From the NCBI RefSeq assembly GCF_964340395.1, contig NC_135566.1:15494501-15558500 (forward strand): a stretch of DNA of 64,000 nt. Direction: 5' to 3'. Made by a program: the position numbers and the translations under genes. The stretch's first letter is position 1. Each line of letters begins with the position of its first letter. Origin of the DNA: Glandiceps talaboti. Taxonomy: Eukaryota > Hemichordata > Enteropneusta > Spengelidae. Under the pieces are notes generated by a model, which saw only the letters and a list, made by a program, of their open reading frames with translations, was not told the DNA's origin and searched no databases. This document shows, one piece after another, positions 39,501 to 51,997 of the stretch.

Positions 39501-42500
39501 GTCGTGATATTTCAGTTCTCTTTCTTTGGATAACTGCATTGTAACTTTTTGTAGCTGTTGACAAAAAACACACATTACCATCATGTTGAAAACAAATAGT
39601 ATTATAAAACCATAAAGAGTCCGGTAAAACAACACGCCTAGGAAATAAATGTTTCTGGTCACCAGTATTAAATCTCAAAACCAATGTCTACCTTTATTAT
39701 TGGAAAGGAAATCATGCCAACAGTTCATTTATGTATAATTATGTATATTATGCCTACCATTCAATTTGTTGTTGTTGCAATATTCAAAATTCCCGGTATC
39801 TGTAATTATAACATTTTACCTTATGCTGGATAAAAGGTCTGACTAATTCTCATATGTTTTCATGTAAGTGTACCATCACATATCATGGTACCTTACCTGT
39901 TTTTAGTGAGAGAACCTGGGACTGAATCATTGGCCTTCATAATGAAAATTGTGTTTTCAAGTAGCATGGTACCTTACCTGTTTTTCATTGACATGTACAA
40001 TTTTAGTTAGTGAGGTATATCCTGGTACAGATGCTGTAACTCGATATAGTCCTGGTGCTAACACTTGGTGGAATGTGGATGTAGATGGGTTCACAGCTAT
40101 TTTGGCAGAATGGCCCAACACAGTAACAGTGGCTGTTGGAAGCTTGTTACCCTGAGCATCTAAAACGGTTCCATGAATACCTAGAAACAAACACAGACAC
40201 ATTAATTTCAACTTGAAGGTTGCTTTATTTTCATGCTGAAATCCTCTAGGTGGATTAGTACATGTAGTTAGTGGTAGTGCATAGAATTAGTGCAAGTCTA
40301 CACTGTTTCTTCCCTAGCTTGCCTCGTGAACAGTAGCGACTCAGGTCATGAAAACTTTCATAAAGTTTCAGGTGGCAATGATCTGCCATTCTTTGAAAGA
40401 GCTGAAAAATGACATTTTTATGGTCTAATACCTTATAAGTACAATAAGTACAAGAGGCGACTGTATCTCAATCCCCCATAAATTCAGAAATTTGTGGAAT
40501 GGTGCCCTAGTGTTTAGTTGTTGAAGCAAGGAAAACCTGTGATGTTCTGCAAGGTCAAGCTGAGCATCACCCTTCTTACATGTAGACCCAGTTAATTTTT
40601 AATAAAACCCAGTCAATGCTTGGTGGGTTTCAAACCCACACTGTAGAGGTAAGAGGCGTACGAGTTGATTGCTCAATAACCAGTTGATCAGTACTATTAT
40701 TACATCATCATTTCAATAGTGAAAAGGTATATTTGGAATATTCATGCCGAAATTCATTCTCAATAAAAACAGTACCATTCTGAATAGCACTGCTATGTCT
40801 GAATTGAAATTCTACGTTGTGTTAAAGACACCTTTACCTTGATTAGCAGATTCTATAAGTTGTAGAATAGGTTCCAAGTTGTCTTGCCAGATTGGTGTCA
40901 AGTCCTCAACTGGTGGGTATTTACAACAGGAAACATGTGCTGTGATCTGGTCACAAAGAAAATGTACATAATTTACATATTGTCAGATACTGAGCAGATG
41001 TTCTAGATCTATCGGATTCTCATTTGTGCTCTGCAGATGTAATTCTAATTTGTCATGTAGGAAATTTACATATTGACAGATATTGAACAGATGTGCTAGA
41101 TCTATCGGATTCTCATTTGTGCTCTGCAGATGTAATTCTAATTTGTCACTTAAGGTAATTTACATATTGACAGATATTGAGCAGATGTTCTAGATTTATC
41201 AGATTCTCTTACCATCAGTATTTGTTCCTCTATGTACAGATAATCCTGTAGTGTGTTATTGGTTTCTATCCAATCAGCACCATGTGCAATTCCTAATTTA
41301 CATGTTGACAGATAGTGAACAGATGTTCTAGATCTATCAGATTCTCTTACCATCAGTATTTGTTCCTCTACATACAGATAATCCTGTAGTGTGTTATTGG
41401 TTTCTATCCAATCAGCACCATGTGCTATTCCTCCATCAAAATGATACCCTCTACAAATAAGACCATCTTCAAGTATGTGATTTTCACTGACATAACGTGA
41501 CGCCAGATATTGGAAATTGATTTCATCTTCTGTGACTACACCATTGATCAGTGGTGTAGATGCTGTAGTCCTTGGCTTGTCCATTGGGTACCTGGAGGTT
41601 AAGAAATGAATTTCACCAAAACTATTCATCAGCTTTGTAGATCAAATGACTTATGCAGGTTATAATATATATACAGTTATAATTTTAGCATTGAGCTTTC
41701 TATCTGTCTTGGTTGACAATCCTCATAAGAATGACAAATTCCATAGTTACAACTGACCACTAGGTGGCAGTATGATCAGCCATTTGTAGATGTAGTTTGA
41801 TGTCCCTGTCTCTGTTGATTTTGGGATAAGTTGATGACAATAAACCATAGCCTACATTTATCCATTGAATAATTAATATCTATATACATACCTAACCCAG
41901 AGTCCACCAGCTTCGATGCTGAGAACAAGTGGAAATTCATGGAAAGCGAACAAATCCTGGAGTGCCATGACTTCTGGTCTGTCTGACAACTGAAAACAAG
42001 ATAAAGTGTAATTGAAGAAATTACATTCATGTCAATTTTTAAATTTATTTCAGTATATTGACTCAATTTAGCTAGGTTTGATACAATGTATTCTGTTGTC
42101 AATACTGACTTAGCTAGGTTTGATACAGTGTATTCTGTTGTCAATACTGACTTAGCTCGGTTGGATACATTATAATCTATTTCAGCAGTCACTTAGCTTG
42201 GATTCTCTGTGCTAATTACCATATTCATGCAATTCTCACCTGTTCACCTGATGTACTGAAAACATTTGCAAGGTTTGAGCCTTTGTATTCTGTTCCCTCA
42301 CAGTCTAAAACCTGTGCATCTTCAAAGCCATCCAAATCAATAGCTGGTATGATGTGTATGGAGACAGAATTCAGAATTGCCTTGATTCTCTTGTCTCCTT
42401 GTTTGTAGCCTGTAATTAAAAGTCAAGAATTTACTTTGTGGTTAAGGACCGTATAGGGAGCATGACTCCAATTCAGAATTCTTTTCACCTGCCTATATCA

Positions 42501-45500
42501 TTTCATTTCTGTATGTCTCTGCTTTTTATTCATTTATAGTATTTTATATGCTATACCAAGAGAGTTTCTGTATATTTATAAAATTTTCCACCGACATAAT
42601 TTCCATCACTATCCACTTAGAGATGTATTTTTTGTTGTTATAACTAATACCCCAAATTTGTCTATGAACGTTTGATCCATGGACTTTGATAAGTTCCTCG
42701 GGATCTATTTCCATGGCCCTCACAAGAATTCTGTTTTGTATTACTTTCAAAGAATTTATATTTTGTTTTAATTTTCTGGTGGAATATATTTCAATTCAGT
42801 TTAATTTTATTATTTTATTTATTCATTTATTATAATTTTGTATCCTGTAATGATGTGTCATAATGATATATCAAGCTTTCAGATGAGGAAGGTGCTGAGT
42901 ACCAAAATTTAACGATCAATGTAAATACAAGCTTGTTCACACATATATTGCCATGGTAACACATCACACTGTCATGGTAATGCATTACATTGTCATGGTA
43001 ACACATCGCAATACCAACTCATGTTGGTAACACATCATATTGCCAAAGTAACACATTACTATGCCATTGTAAAAAACAATTATTGTAACATATACTACCA
43101 TGGTAACACATCACACTGTCATTGTAACAGACTGTAAGTATATTGCCATGGTAACACATCACACTGTCAGTGTAACACGAAATATTGCCATGGTAACATA
43201 ATATTGGCACTGTTACATATCATTTTGCTAACTCACAAATGGTAAAATCACAATTTACCAAATGTCTTATTATTTATTGACACAATATCATCTTTTATTT
43301 GGGAGTGGACCTACCTTCACAAAGATGTCTGATAATTCTCAGCAGGATTTCCCGACCAACTGGTTCTTCTCCCAGCAAACCACCAATCAATGCAACCACA
43401 GGTTTCTGTACATCATCCTTGGCTGATATAATTAAGTCCAGCATTTGATAGTTTTTCACAGTTTTACCGAACGTTGTCACTTGTGTTATATTACTAAACT
43501 GGGTAGAATAATCCATAATTTGACTAATAAGTTCAAGATTTGACGTGTATTTAGTGAAATTTTGTGGCAGGTTAAAATCATGTAAGGTGGCCCAATCCTC
43601 TTCGTGATCAGTGGAACCTTCCTCCTCGTGTTCATCTGTATCCAATTCTGGTTGCACTGATGACTGTATGGATCGCAATGTGAAATTGACCTCGGTGGCC
43701 AGCCCATCTGTCACTTCTACTCCAGTAGTATCATTCATATATCTGTGATACAAAGACGAGGAGGAAAACAAGAACAGATTAAAAACAAAGAATGCTACTT
43801 ATTAAATAAAAACAAGAACTTTGTGGATATGTATGAATCTACTAATACAGTACCATTTAAGTTTCTTGTTTCTATCTATCTATCTATCTATCTAATATTT
43901 TTATATAGCGCCAAATATCCAAAGAAAACAATGTTCAGTGGCGCTTAGAGTTAGAAAGGAGATGAAAAAGCTCTCTGAAATATGTGGGTTTTCAAGCGTC
44001 TTTTGAAAATGTTAACATTGGGAGAGGTTTTAATATCCAGGGGTAGACAGTTCCAAAGTTCAGGAGCTGCTGAAGAGAAGGAGCGGCGACCATAGGAAAC
44101 CAGATTCCATTTGGGTGTATGCAGAAGGCATTAATCTGATGAACGAAGAGTGCGTAATGAAGAACGAGGTGTAATTAGGTTCTTGAGATATTGTGGAGAG
44201 ATTCCATTTAGGGCTTTATAAGTGAAGAGCAGAAGTTTGAAAACAATGTTTAAGTATTAACCTTCCCATATTATCTGTCACTTACCCATCTAAGGAGGCT
44301 GTAACTTTGTATGTTCCTGGTACAAGTAATCTCCAGTAGTCTCCACACTCTGCTGTTATCACATCATGGTCTACACCGTCCACATGTATAGTAGCATTAG
44401 ATAGGCCTTCTCCTCCCTCAGATGTTACAAAGCCCTTCAAACCTTTGTGAACCTATGAAAGACAAACACAACATCAGAGATACGACTTACAGGTTAATTC
44501 TCAATAACAATTACTATGTTCACATTACGGGGACCAGAGTTGACTGGAGTCCGTCTTTAAGTCATGAAAACTGATGTAATGGTTATTGAGCTGCAATCAG
44601 AATGGATATTTCATATGTGCTATACATCTTAGTCACACTCTACGTTCTACAAACAAGAATCTGTTGGTAACAACAATTTACAGACAAATCATCTATGGAG
44701 GTCGTTCATTCTCATGTCACCCCCAAACTATGGAACTCTTTGCCACTTGACATTCGCCAAGCCTCCAGCTCTGGATTGTTTCAAAACAAAACTGAAGACT
44801 TATTTGTTCACCAAAGCCTATGGTGTGCTTTAGCCATTCAGTGCTACTGAACAGAACATTGCTCTGGATATCAGTGCTATAGAAATATGATTGATTAGAC
44901 CTGATTTCAATGGACAGGCAACCACTGAGAATCACAAGATCAACCGGGACTGGATTCAACCCAAATTTCAAATTTCACACCTAAATTTAAGCTGGCTCAA
45001 TACCTACTTAAGTTAACCACCTGCTTGCAGTTGTACTGGCACTAACCTAGCTCAACTCCCGGCTAACTTAACATGTTCACACTTTTTTTTTTAAATTCAA
45101 AAGTCAACTCTACGACAGCTTAAAGTGTGCAGCGTGAACCCCTGATAATATTCTGTGTTAAAGTGTTCATAATCTTCTTCTGTTTCATTCATTTTTACAT
45201 AGCCATTTAAAAATTCACAAGTCAGTTGTCAAACCAACTTCAAAAATGTCATGCCATTACTATGATTTTGATATATCACTTACTTGTTGTATATAAACCA
45301 CAAGAGGAAGTTCATTGTCATCCCAGAAACCTTCTAGTTTTTTCTCCTTGGGATATTTGACACAGCCCATTTCAATAGTTATTTCAAAACAATTACTGTG
45401 CAAATAGTTCCAATCTTGCATTCCACCTGTACAGATAAATCAGATATATGAGAAACAAAGTCACTAAAATGATATTGTAATCAACAAGTACTTCTGAATC

Positions 45501-48500
45501 AATTATTTTCTTTTCAGGAATCATCATGGGAGAGATCAGAACATGGTTATTTTTCTTTTAGAAATACAACTGCTGACATCAGACCGTGAACGAACGGAAA
45601 CTGTTACAAACAGGGAAAGTAAACAAATGAATTGGATTAATAACAGTTGGCTCAGCTCCACTGGTTAAACCATAGATTCTACGTGTAGGGTCTATGTAGG
45701 GTCTATGGTTAAACTTACCAGCAACACTGTACCAGGCTGCTCCATTGGTTATACCATCTTCAAACGTTTCTTCTGGATACATGTCAGGACACGGATGACC
45801 TAAATGCATGGTTGGATGAGCCTATAGAGAAAAAAATGTAATTTCTTTGATTTCACTGCACAAAACCAATGAAACCCTGGGGATAAAATTTGTCTTCTGG
45901 CAGTCTGTTCTCCTGTACGTAAGCAATTTGTCTATGCAAGGTCCCTAAAGGCACTCCAAGTTCCTACTTTACAAATGTAAATACAAGTATGATTGCCAAA
46001 TGCATTTACATGTAAGATGGTAAATCACTTATCCACATACATTACAAGCCGTGTTGCCAACCTCGTGAGGAGAGAGTTAGGAGTTAGGGTTTTGACACCT
46101 GTATGAACTGGGTTAGTGTTACACAAACATGATAAAGCAGATATCATTGTCAAAGGTTTCACTTATGTAGTTTTGTTAATTTGTTCTTTGATAATAACAG
46201 ATACAGTTGAGTTCAGTGCAGTGCTTGTTTAATACATTTGTGGGTGCAGTCCTTTTTGTGTACCGAAAAACAAGAGTTGTGGTCACTACATTAGCTTTTG
46301 AAAATTCCACATTCAAACCACCATGTTGAATGTGGCTTTTTTGCTTGATGTCAGAGTTGACTTTGAGTAGAAAGTCTTTCATAATCATGTATACACCTGC
46401 TTGAAAACAACCCCCCCCCCTCCCTCCAACCCACCAGTAACCTCTGACTGCCAAATGTGCTATTGTTCTCAATTCAGGCAAAATGGCTGAACAGGTGTCC
46501 AACCTGAGAGGGGTATAGATAACATGAAGTGTAACTGTATAGGAATGTGAGCTACAAAGCAAGACCAAGACATGCCCCTGTGAAAGTGAAACCATTGATG
46601 CTTACTACATGTGTGTTGTACCTTTGATCTTAGACATTATATCAACTTTTTTTTTTGATGTTGTACAGAGTGCTAGTGGCCAGAAGTGTTTATTGATTAA
46701 TAAACATACTATGCTGTGCTATTCACCCCTAGTTTATAATACTGGCTAGTGTCGGACCTCAACATGCACATTGGTGAATCGGACAAATTCTGCCAATAGG
46801 CCTTTCCAAAATTTGCCACGGTGGCGCTCTACTTCCTGTCTGTGTGTACCTTGGGGGTATAGGTTACTTGGTTAATCATAGAGCACTGCTGCTTTCCTCG
46901 ATGGCTGCACAATACGAAAAACATCCCTGATTTACACTTCTACAGAATACAAGGAACAAAACTCTTAAGAAATGGTACAAAGAGGTGATGATACCCCCAA
47001 TTCGAGCGAGGGCGCTGTATTCTCAATTTCCAGTTTGCGGTGTGGAATAGCCTATTTATCACATCTCTACTTTCTCTACTTTACTTACCTGAGAATAGCT
47101 TTCAGTGAGTTGTCTAAAGATAGCATCATCAGGACATTTACTGTATTTACTCCTACCATTCTTAGTATCATCAAAGGGATAATTAGCAACTAATGAACCA
47201 CCATGTAGATTAGCTGACAGTACAAATGGAAAAAATTTGATCCATTGCATCACAGCATGAGTTTCCTTCTGGATACTTCCTTCGGACACACCAAACTGAT
47301 CTGGGAAGTTTCTATTCAAATCTATCCCGTTGGCATTGGCCCTTCCGTCAACACCAACTTTGTCACCTATAAACCGACAAGTATAATAATCAGAACTTTT
47401 AGCTTTACATAATTGCCTATTTTTTAACATAACTTTTCATCATCGCTTGATTTTAAGTAACTACATGACATTTTTACCGATCTAAAAAGTCCTAATATTG
47501 AACATTTTTCAACTGTAAGTCCCGCTGATGTATGCTACAAAGACTGAATACTGTCACCAGCCTAACTATATGAATATGTACCAGTACACATTCATTCATA
47601 CATACATACATACATACATTCATACATACATACATACATACATACGTACATACATACACACACACACACACATACATGCATACATACATACATACATACA
47701 TGCATACATACATACATACATACATGCATACATACATACATACATACATACATACATACATACATACATACACACATACACACAGGCACACACATACACA
47801 CACTTCTCCATATATCCATATAAAATGGAGAAACATTTACCTTCACGAGATTTTTCATGTCCATCTGGGTTCATACTTGGCATGATATGAATCCTAGTAG
47901 AGTCAACCAAAGCTTTCACCTCTGATACTTGGTCATAGTTTTCACACAGTAGCTGAATTAAGAGCAGTAACATCTCTCGTCCTACAACTTCATTACCATG
48001 CATGTTTCCGATATACTTGAATTCCGGTTCTCCTGTAGATTTCAACATAAATGTATTCATTATACATTTTATGTCAACATAATCATTATATATACAACCC
48101 ATAACACCAAGAAGGTAAAGCATTTTCTGCATGTACCACAATCGTTTATAGCATCCAAATCAAGTGTAATAGTACACTGTTTCATTTGCTAATTGCCCAC
48201 ATTAGAAAGGTCACATGCTGGCCTTATAAATAAACCAACTGAAAAAGTATACTTTTACACTTTATATGATTGATATAAACAGGTGTATCACAAAGAGAAA
48301 GTGCTTTACTTCAGTGTTATCTGTTTTAATATGAATGCCATAAATGAGTGTAGCACACAGAGAAAGTGGTTTACTTCAGTGTTAGTAGTTGTAACAGAAT
48401 ACAATACAATAAAATAAAAGTTTAGGAGTTATTTTATCATACATTAGCAGGATACAGTGCATAATGAAGTACATCAACATCCACTTCATGTACACCTGGG

Positions 48501-51500
48501 TTATCAGTAATTTCAAGAACCAATAGAAATACAACATATGAAGTACATCAACATCCACTTCATGTACACCTGGGTTATCATTAATTTCAAGAACCAATAG
48601 AAATACAACATATGAAGTACATCAACATCCACTTCATGTACACCTGGGTTATCAGTAATTACAAGAACCAATAGAAATACAACATACGAAGTACATCAAC
48701 ATCCACTTCATGTACACCTGGGTTATCAGTAATTTCAAGAACCAATAGAAATACAACATATGAAGTACATCAACATCCACTTCATGTACACCTGGGTTAT
48801 CAGTAATTTCAAGAACCAATAGAAATACAACATATGAAATACATCAACATCCACTTCATGTACACCTGGGTTATCAGTAATTTCAAGAACCAATCGAAAT
48901 ACAACATATGAAGTACATCAACATACACCATGTACACCTGGGTTATCAGTAATTACAAGAACCAATCGAAATACAACATATGAAGTACATCAACATACAC
49001 CATGTACACCTGGGTTATCAGTAATTACAAGAACCAATAGAAATACAACATATGAAATACATCAACATACACTTCATGTACACCTGGGTTATCAGTAATT
49101 ACAAGAACCAATAGAAATACAACATATGAAATACATCAACATACACTTCATGTACACCTGGGTTATCAGTAATTTCAAGAACCAATAGAAATACAACATG
49201 TGAAATACAACAATACCTGCTTCATGTACACCTGGATTATCAGTAATTTCAAGAACCAATAGATCCCTATTCTGGACAGACTGTCCAATGGAATACAGTC
49301 TTGTGATGTCAGGATAATCTCTAGCATATTTGGTCATGAAATCCACCATTTCTCCATGATTGTGGTGCTCAAATACGATTGGTTCAATAATTTCTGAAAA
49401 AAATATAAAATTAGAAAATGTTAAAAAGACAATTGAAATATTGGTGGTTCAATAATTTCTGAAAAAAAATGAAATAAAAAAATGTTAAAAAGACAGTTGA
49501 AATATTGTGGGTTCAATAATTTCTGAAAAAAAATGAAATTAAAAAATGTTAAAAAGACAATTGAAATATTGGTGGTTCAATAATTTCTGAACAAAAATGA
49601 AATTTAAAAATGTTAAAAAGACAATTGAAATATTGGTGGTTCAATAATTTCTGAATAAAAATGAAATTTAAAAATGCTGAAACGACAAAAGACAAGTGTA
49701 CTGCTGATACACCATATGTGACGCATGCTGTTAAGGGCTTTCCTTTTGTGTAATTCTATTTTTCAGAAATCTAAAAAGCATACTTAAATCTGTCCACATG
49801 TTACCATTTGATTCATGTATTAATAGCTTTCTAACTGTCAACACAGTAGGCTAGACATCTGACTTTTCCCTGAATGTATATGTGTATTATCTACAACCCT
49901 TCATTATTATATTATCAACATAAATGGTATCGCCATATGTAATTCTTGTAACCTGAAAACAGATTTTTTTTAAAATTACCACTTTGGTACATCATAAAAA
50001 TTAACAATCGTCTAGTCAACCCCGTGACTCAAGGCATTAATTGTGGTTCAACCCCATGGTGAGCGAAACACAAACGGTGCATGTCAGTAGTAATCCATCA
50101 CAAATTGATGGGATGTCGTCATCGCTGATTAATATTCATTTGATACAGTTGTTTTGACTATGTCCAATGTCCAACCAGGACTCCACCTCCTTTTAGTTCA
50201 TTTTCACTTTCTACCATGAGGTAAAACGCTACTACGGATACATTCAAATAGTTTCATTCACTGTGTAGAATTTTCAATGAAACTTAATTTTATGGGTACA
50301 AATTAACAATGATTTGATTCCTTGTTCAACATCATGAGTTCTGTTGGTCTGGTCATGAGAACCTTAATTAAGTAAGGCTGCCCTTACAGGTACCAAGAAC
50401 TTATTATACAAACCTTCATCGTCACTGATGTAACTAGCATCAGAATCCTCATAAGCATCATTGACTGATCTCTTATGAAGCTCTTTTAACAATTTTTCTA
50501 ACTTGTCTCTGGCTGTATTTCTTGTTAATTTGAAGTTTACTTCTGTAACTGAGTCATCTATCACCGTCACAGTCTTTGTAACAGAGTCATATCTGTAAGA
50601 AATAATGACAAGATGTGGGTCAGTATTAATAATTCTATTTTGATTTTAAGTTAGATGTCTTAATTTGGCAATAAAATATTGTAAAAATATATACATACAC
50701 ATGTAATTGATGTTTACAACATCAGGAATTGATATAATGAACACATTTAAACACCTGAAACACAATCTAAATTACTTTTTATTTTGTGAAATGGGGCTTT
50801 GCAAATCATCCCGATTGTCACTGAATGACAAGTTTCAGTCATAATTCATTGCAAAAAAGGGACACAATCATATCTATAAACATCTACCCAAAGGAACAAA
50901 TCAGATTTATGCTAGGGAGTCTTATCCCCAATCTAACCTTAGTCCTGACTCCCTAGCTGGAATATAAATGTGTATCTATGAAGAGTCAGTCCATTCTTCA
51001 ACAGTCAAAATAGTACATGTATGGTAATCATAGACTTAGCAGTTAATTTAATTACCATACAATGAATATAAACTCTTTTAAATTTTACTGTTACTTTGTT
51101 AATGAAACTATTCTCGGTTAAAATCAATTAAAAAATCTGGGGTCCTGTACAAATCAATGAAATAGAGGTGAAAATGATATCAAGATTTAGTCATTTTAGA
51201 ATCCAATATGGCTGCTAGACACTGTTAACTCTATGGGGAAGTAAAAGATTGATGGCTTCCTTGAAAACAAGACGATGAACCCTTAACAGAAGGAGCAGAA
51301 ACACACTTCCAGGACCAGAAACACACTTCCATAGGGCAAAGTTTTGGAGAGACTTGAAAATTTGATTTTGGGGGGAAATTTGTCCCCTCGAGGAGTATTT
51401 TACCTGAAATGATTATATTACACACAAGCCATCTTAAATGTGTTCGAACAAAAATATGGGAATTTGTATCCTGGTCGTTCTACATCACAACAACTCATGT

Positions 51501-51911
51501 CTATGTCACTGATTCTGTGGTGCTCGAAATATGAGTCACAACATTCAAAATCACAATATTCTCCTAATTTTTCAAAATTTACACTTCCACGTGTATAATC
51601 ATACTAAATGTGATAACAAAGTACAAAATATTCTTACCCATCAGCTGTAGCTGTAATGGTGTAAGTACCTGGTACCAACAGCCTCCAATAATCACCAAAA
51701 CTTGCCGTTTTAACATTGTGATCAATACCTTGTACACTTATTGTAGCATCAGGGATTGCAGATTCATCTATGCTGTCTAGGACAAAGCCTTTAACACCTT
51801 TATGAACCTACAAAAATTGTATAAATTATTAATATATTGACGTGTGTTTATTGTATGTAAACAGTTTCAAAAATATTCCAGTTGCAGCTAGTACAGCCCT
51901 ATATATAATTC

Positions 51912-51997
<86 letters not shown>

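Larger units (their letters stand above)
34251..39554 (-). other. CPD domain 4 (exons 17-24), matches vertebrate inactive domain 3
   Basis: Residues about 1224-1622. The first zinc motif NLHGNE and NPDG are kept. DLNRNF is DIAWDF, the HGG histidine is tyrosine (ALYGG), and the catalytic glutamate is tyrosine (ISVYTGCC). From memory, vertebrate CPD domain 3 also has Tyr at the catalytic position in a similar TVYTSCC context, so domain 4 here probably corresponds to it. The transthyretin-like part is in exon 24 (VHSGVKGYV to [12 protein letters not shown]). Confidence 0.82.
39978..43742 (-). other. CPD domain 3 (exons 11-16), inactive carboxypeptidase-like domain
   Basis: Residues about 807-1223. 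It aligns along its length with domains 1 and 2 but nearly all catalytic positions differ. NMHGNE is GLLGEE, NPDG is DLDG, DLNRNF is NLANVF, the FHGG histidine is replaced (IEAGG), and the catalytic Glu position reads ITAHV, so Glu is His. The SCCKYP motif that follows is intact, as is the transthyretin-like part in exons 15-16. An acidic linker ([15 protein letters not shown]) precedes it in exon 11. The frame is open, so it is a maintained non-catalytic domain and not a pseudogene. Vertebrate CPD has three domains; this looks like the additional one. Confidence 0.85.
44286..49393 (-). other. CPD domain 2 (exons 5-10), catalytically complete
   Basis: Residues about 454-806. It has NMHGNE (His524, Glu527), MNPDG, DLNRNF (Asn594, Arg595), NLHGG (His631) and the catalytic Glu722 in FEITIEMGC, followed by a transthyretin-like domain in exon 10. 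All key residues are kept, so it should be active. Introns around exon 5 are occupied by tandem arrays made from copies of exon 5's own boundaries. A solo copy of an inverted-repeat element sits next to exon 8, and two LINE 3' ends flank exon 10. Confidence 0.9.

Noticed and set aside
44717-44971. Minus-strand open frame between CPD exons 9 and 10
   Set aside because: It is antisense to a decayed LINE end on the plus strand.
46176-46595. 139-codon minus-strand open frame
   Set aside because: Low-complexity and unrelated composition in a CPD intron, no splice context, no recognised motif.
48382-48597. Open frame with ITDNPGVHE-like peptide as a separate gene
   Set aside because: It is a read through tandem copies of CPD exon 5's end and has no catalytic motif.
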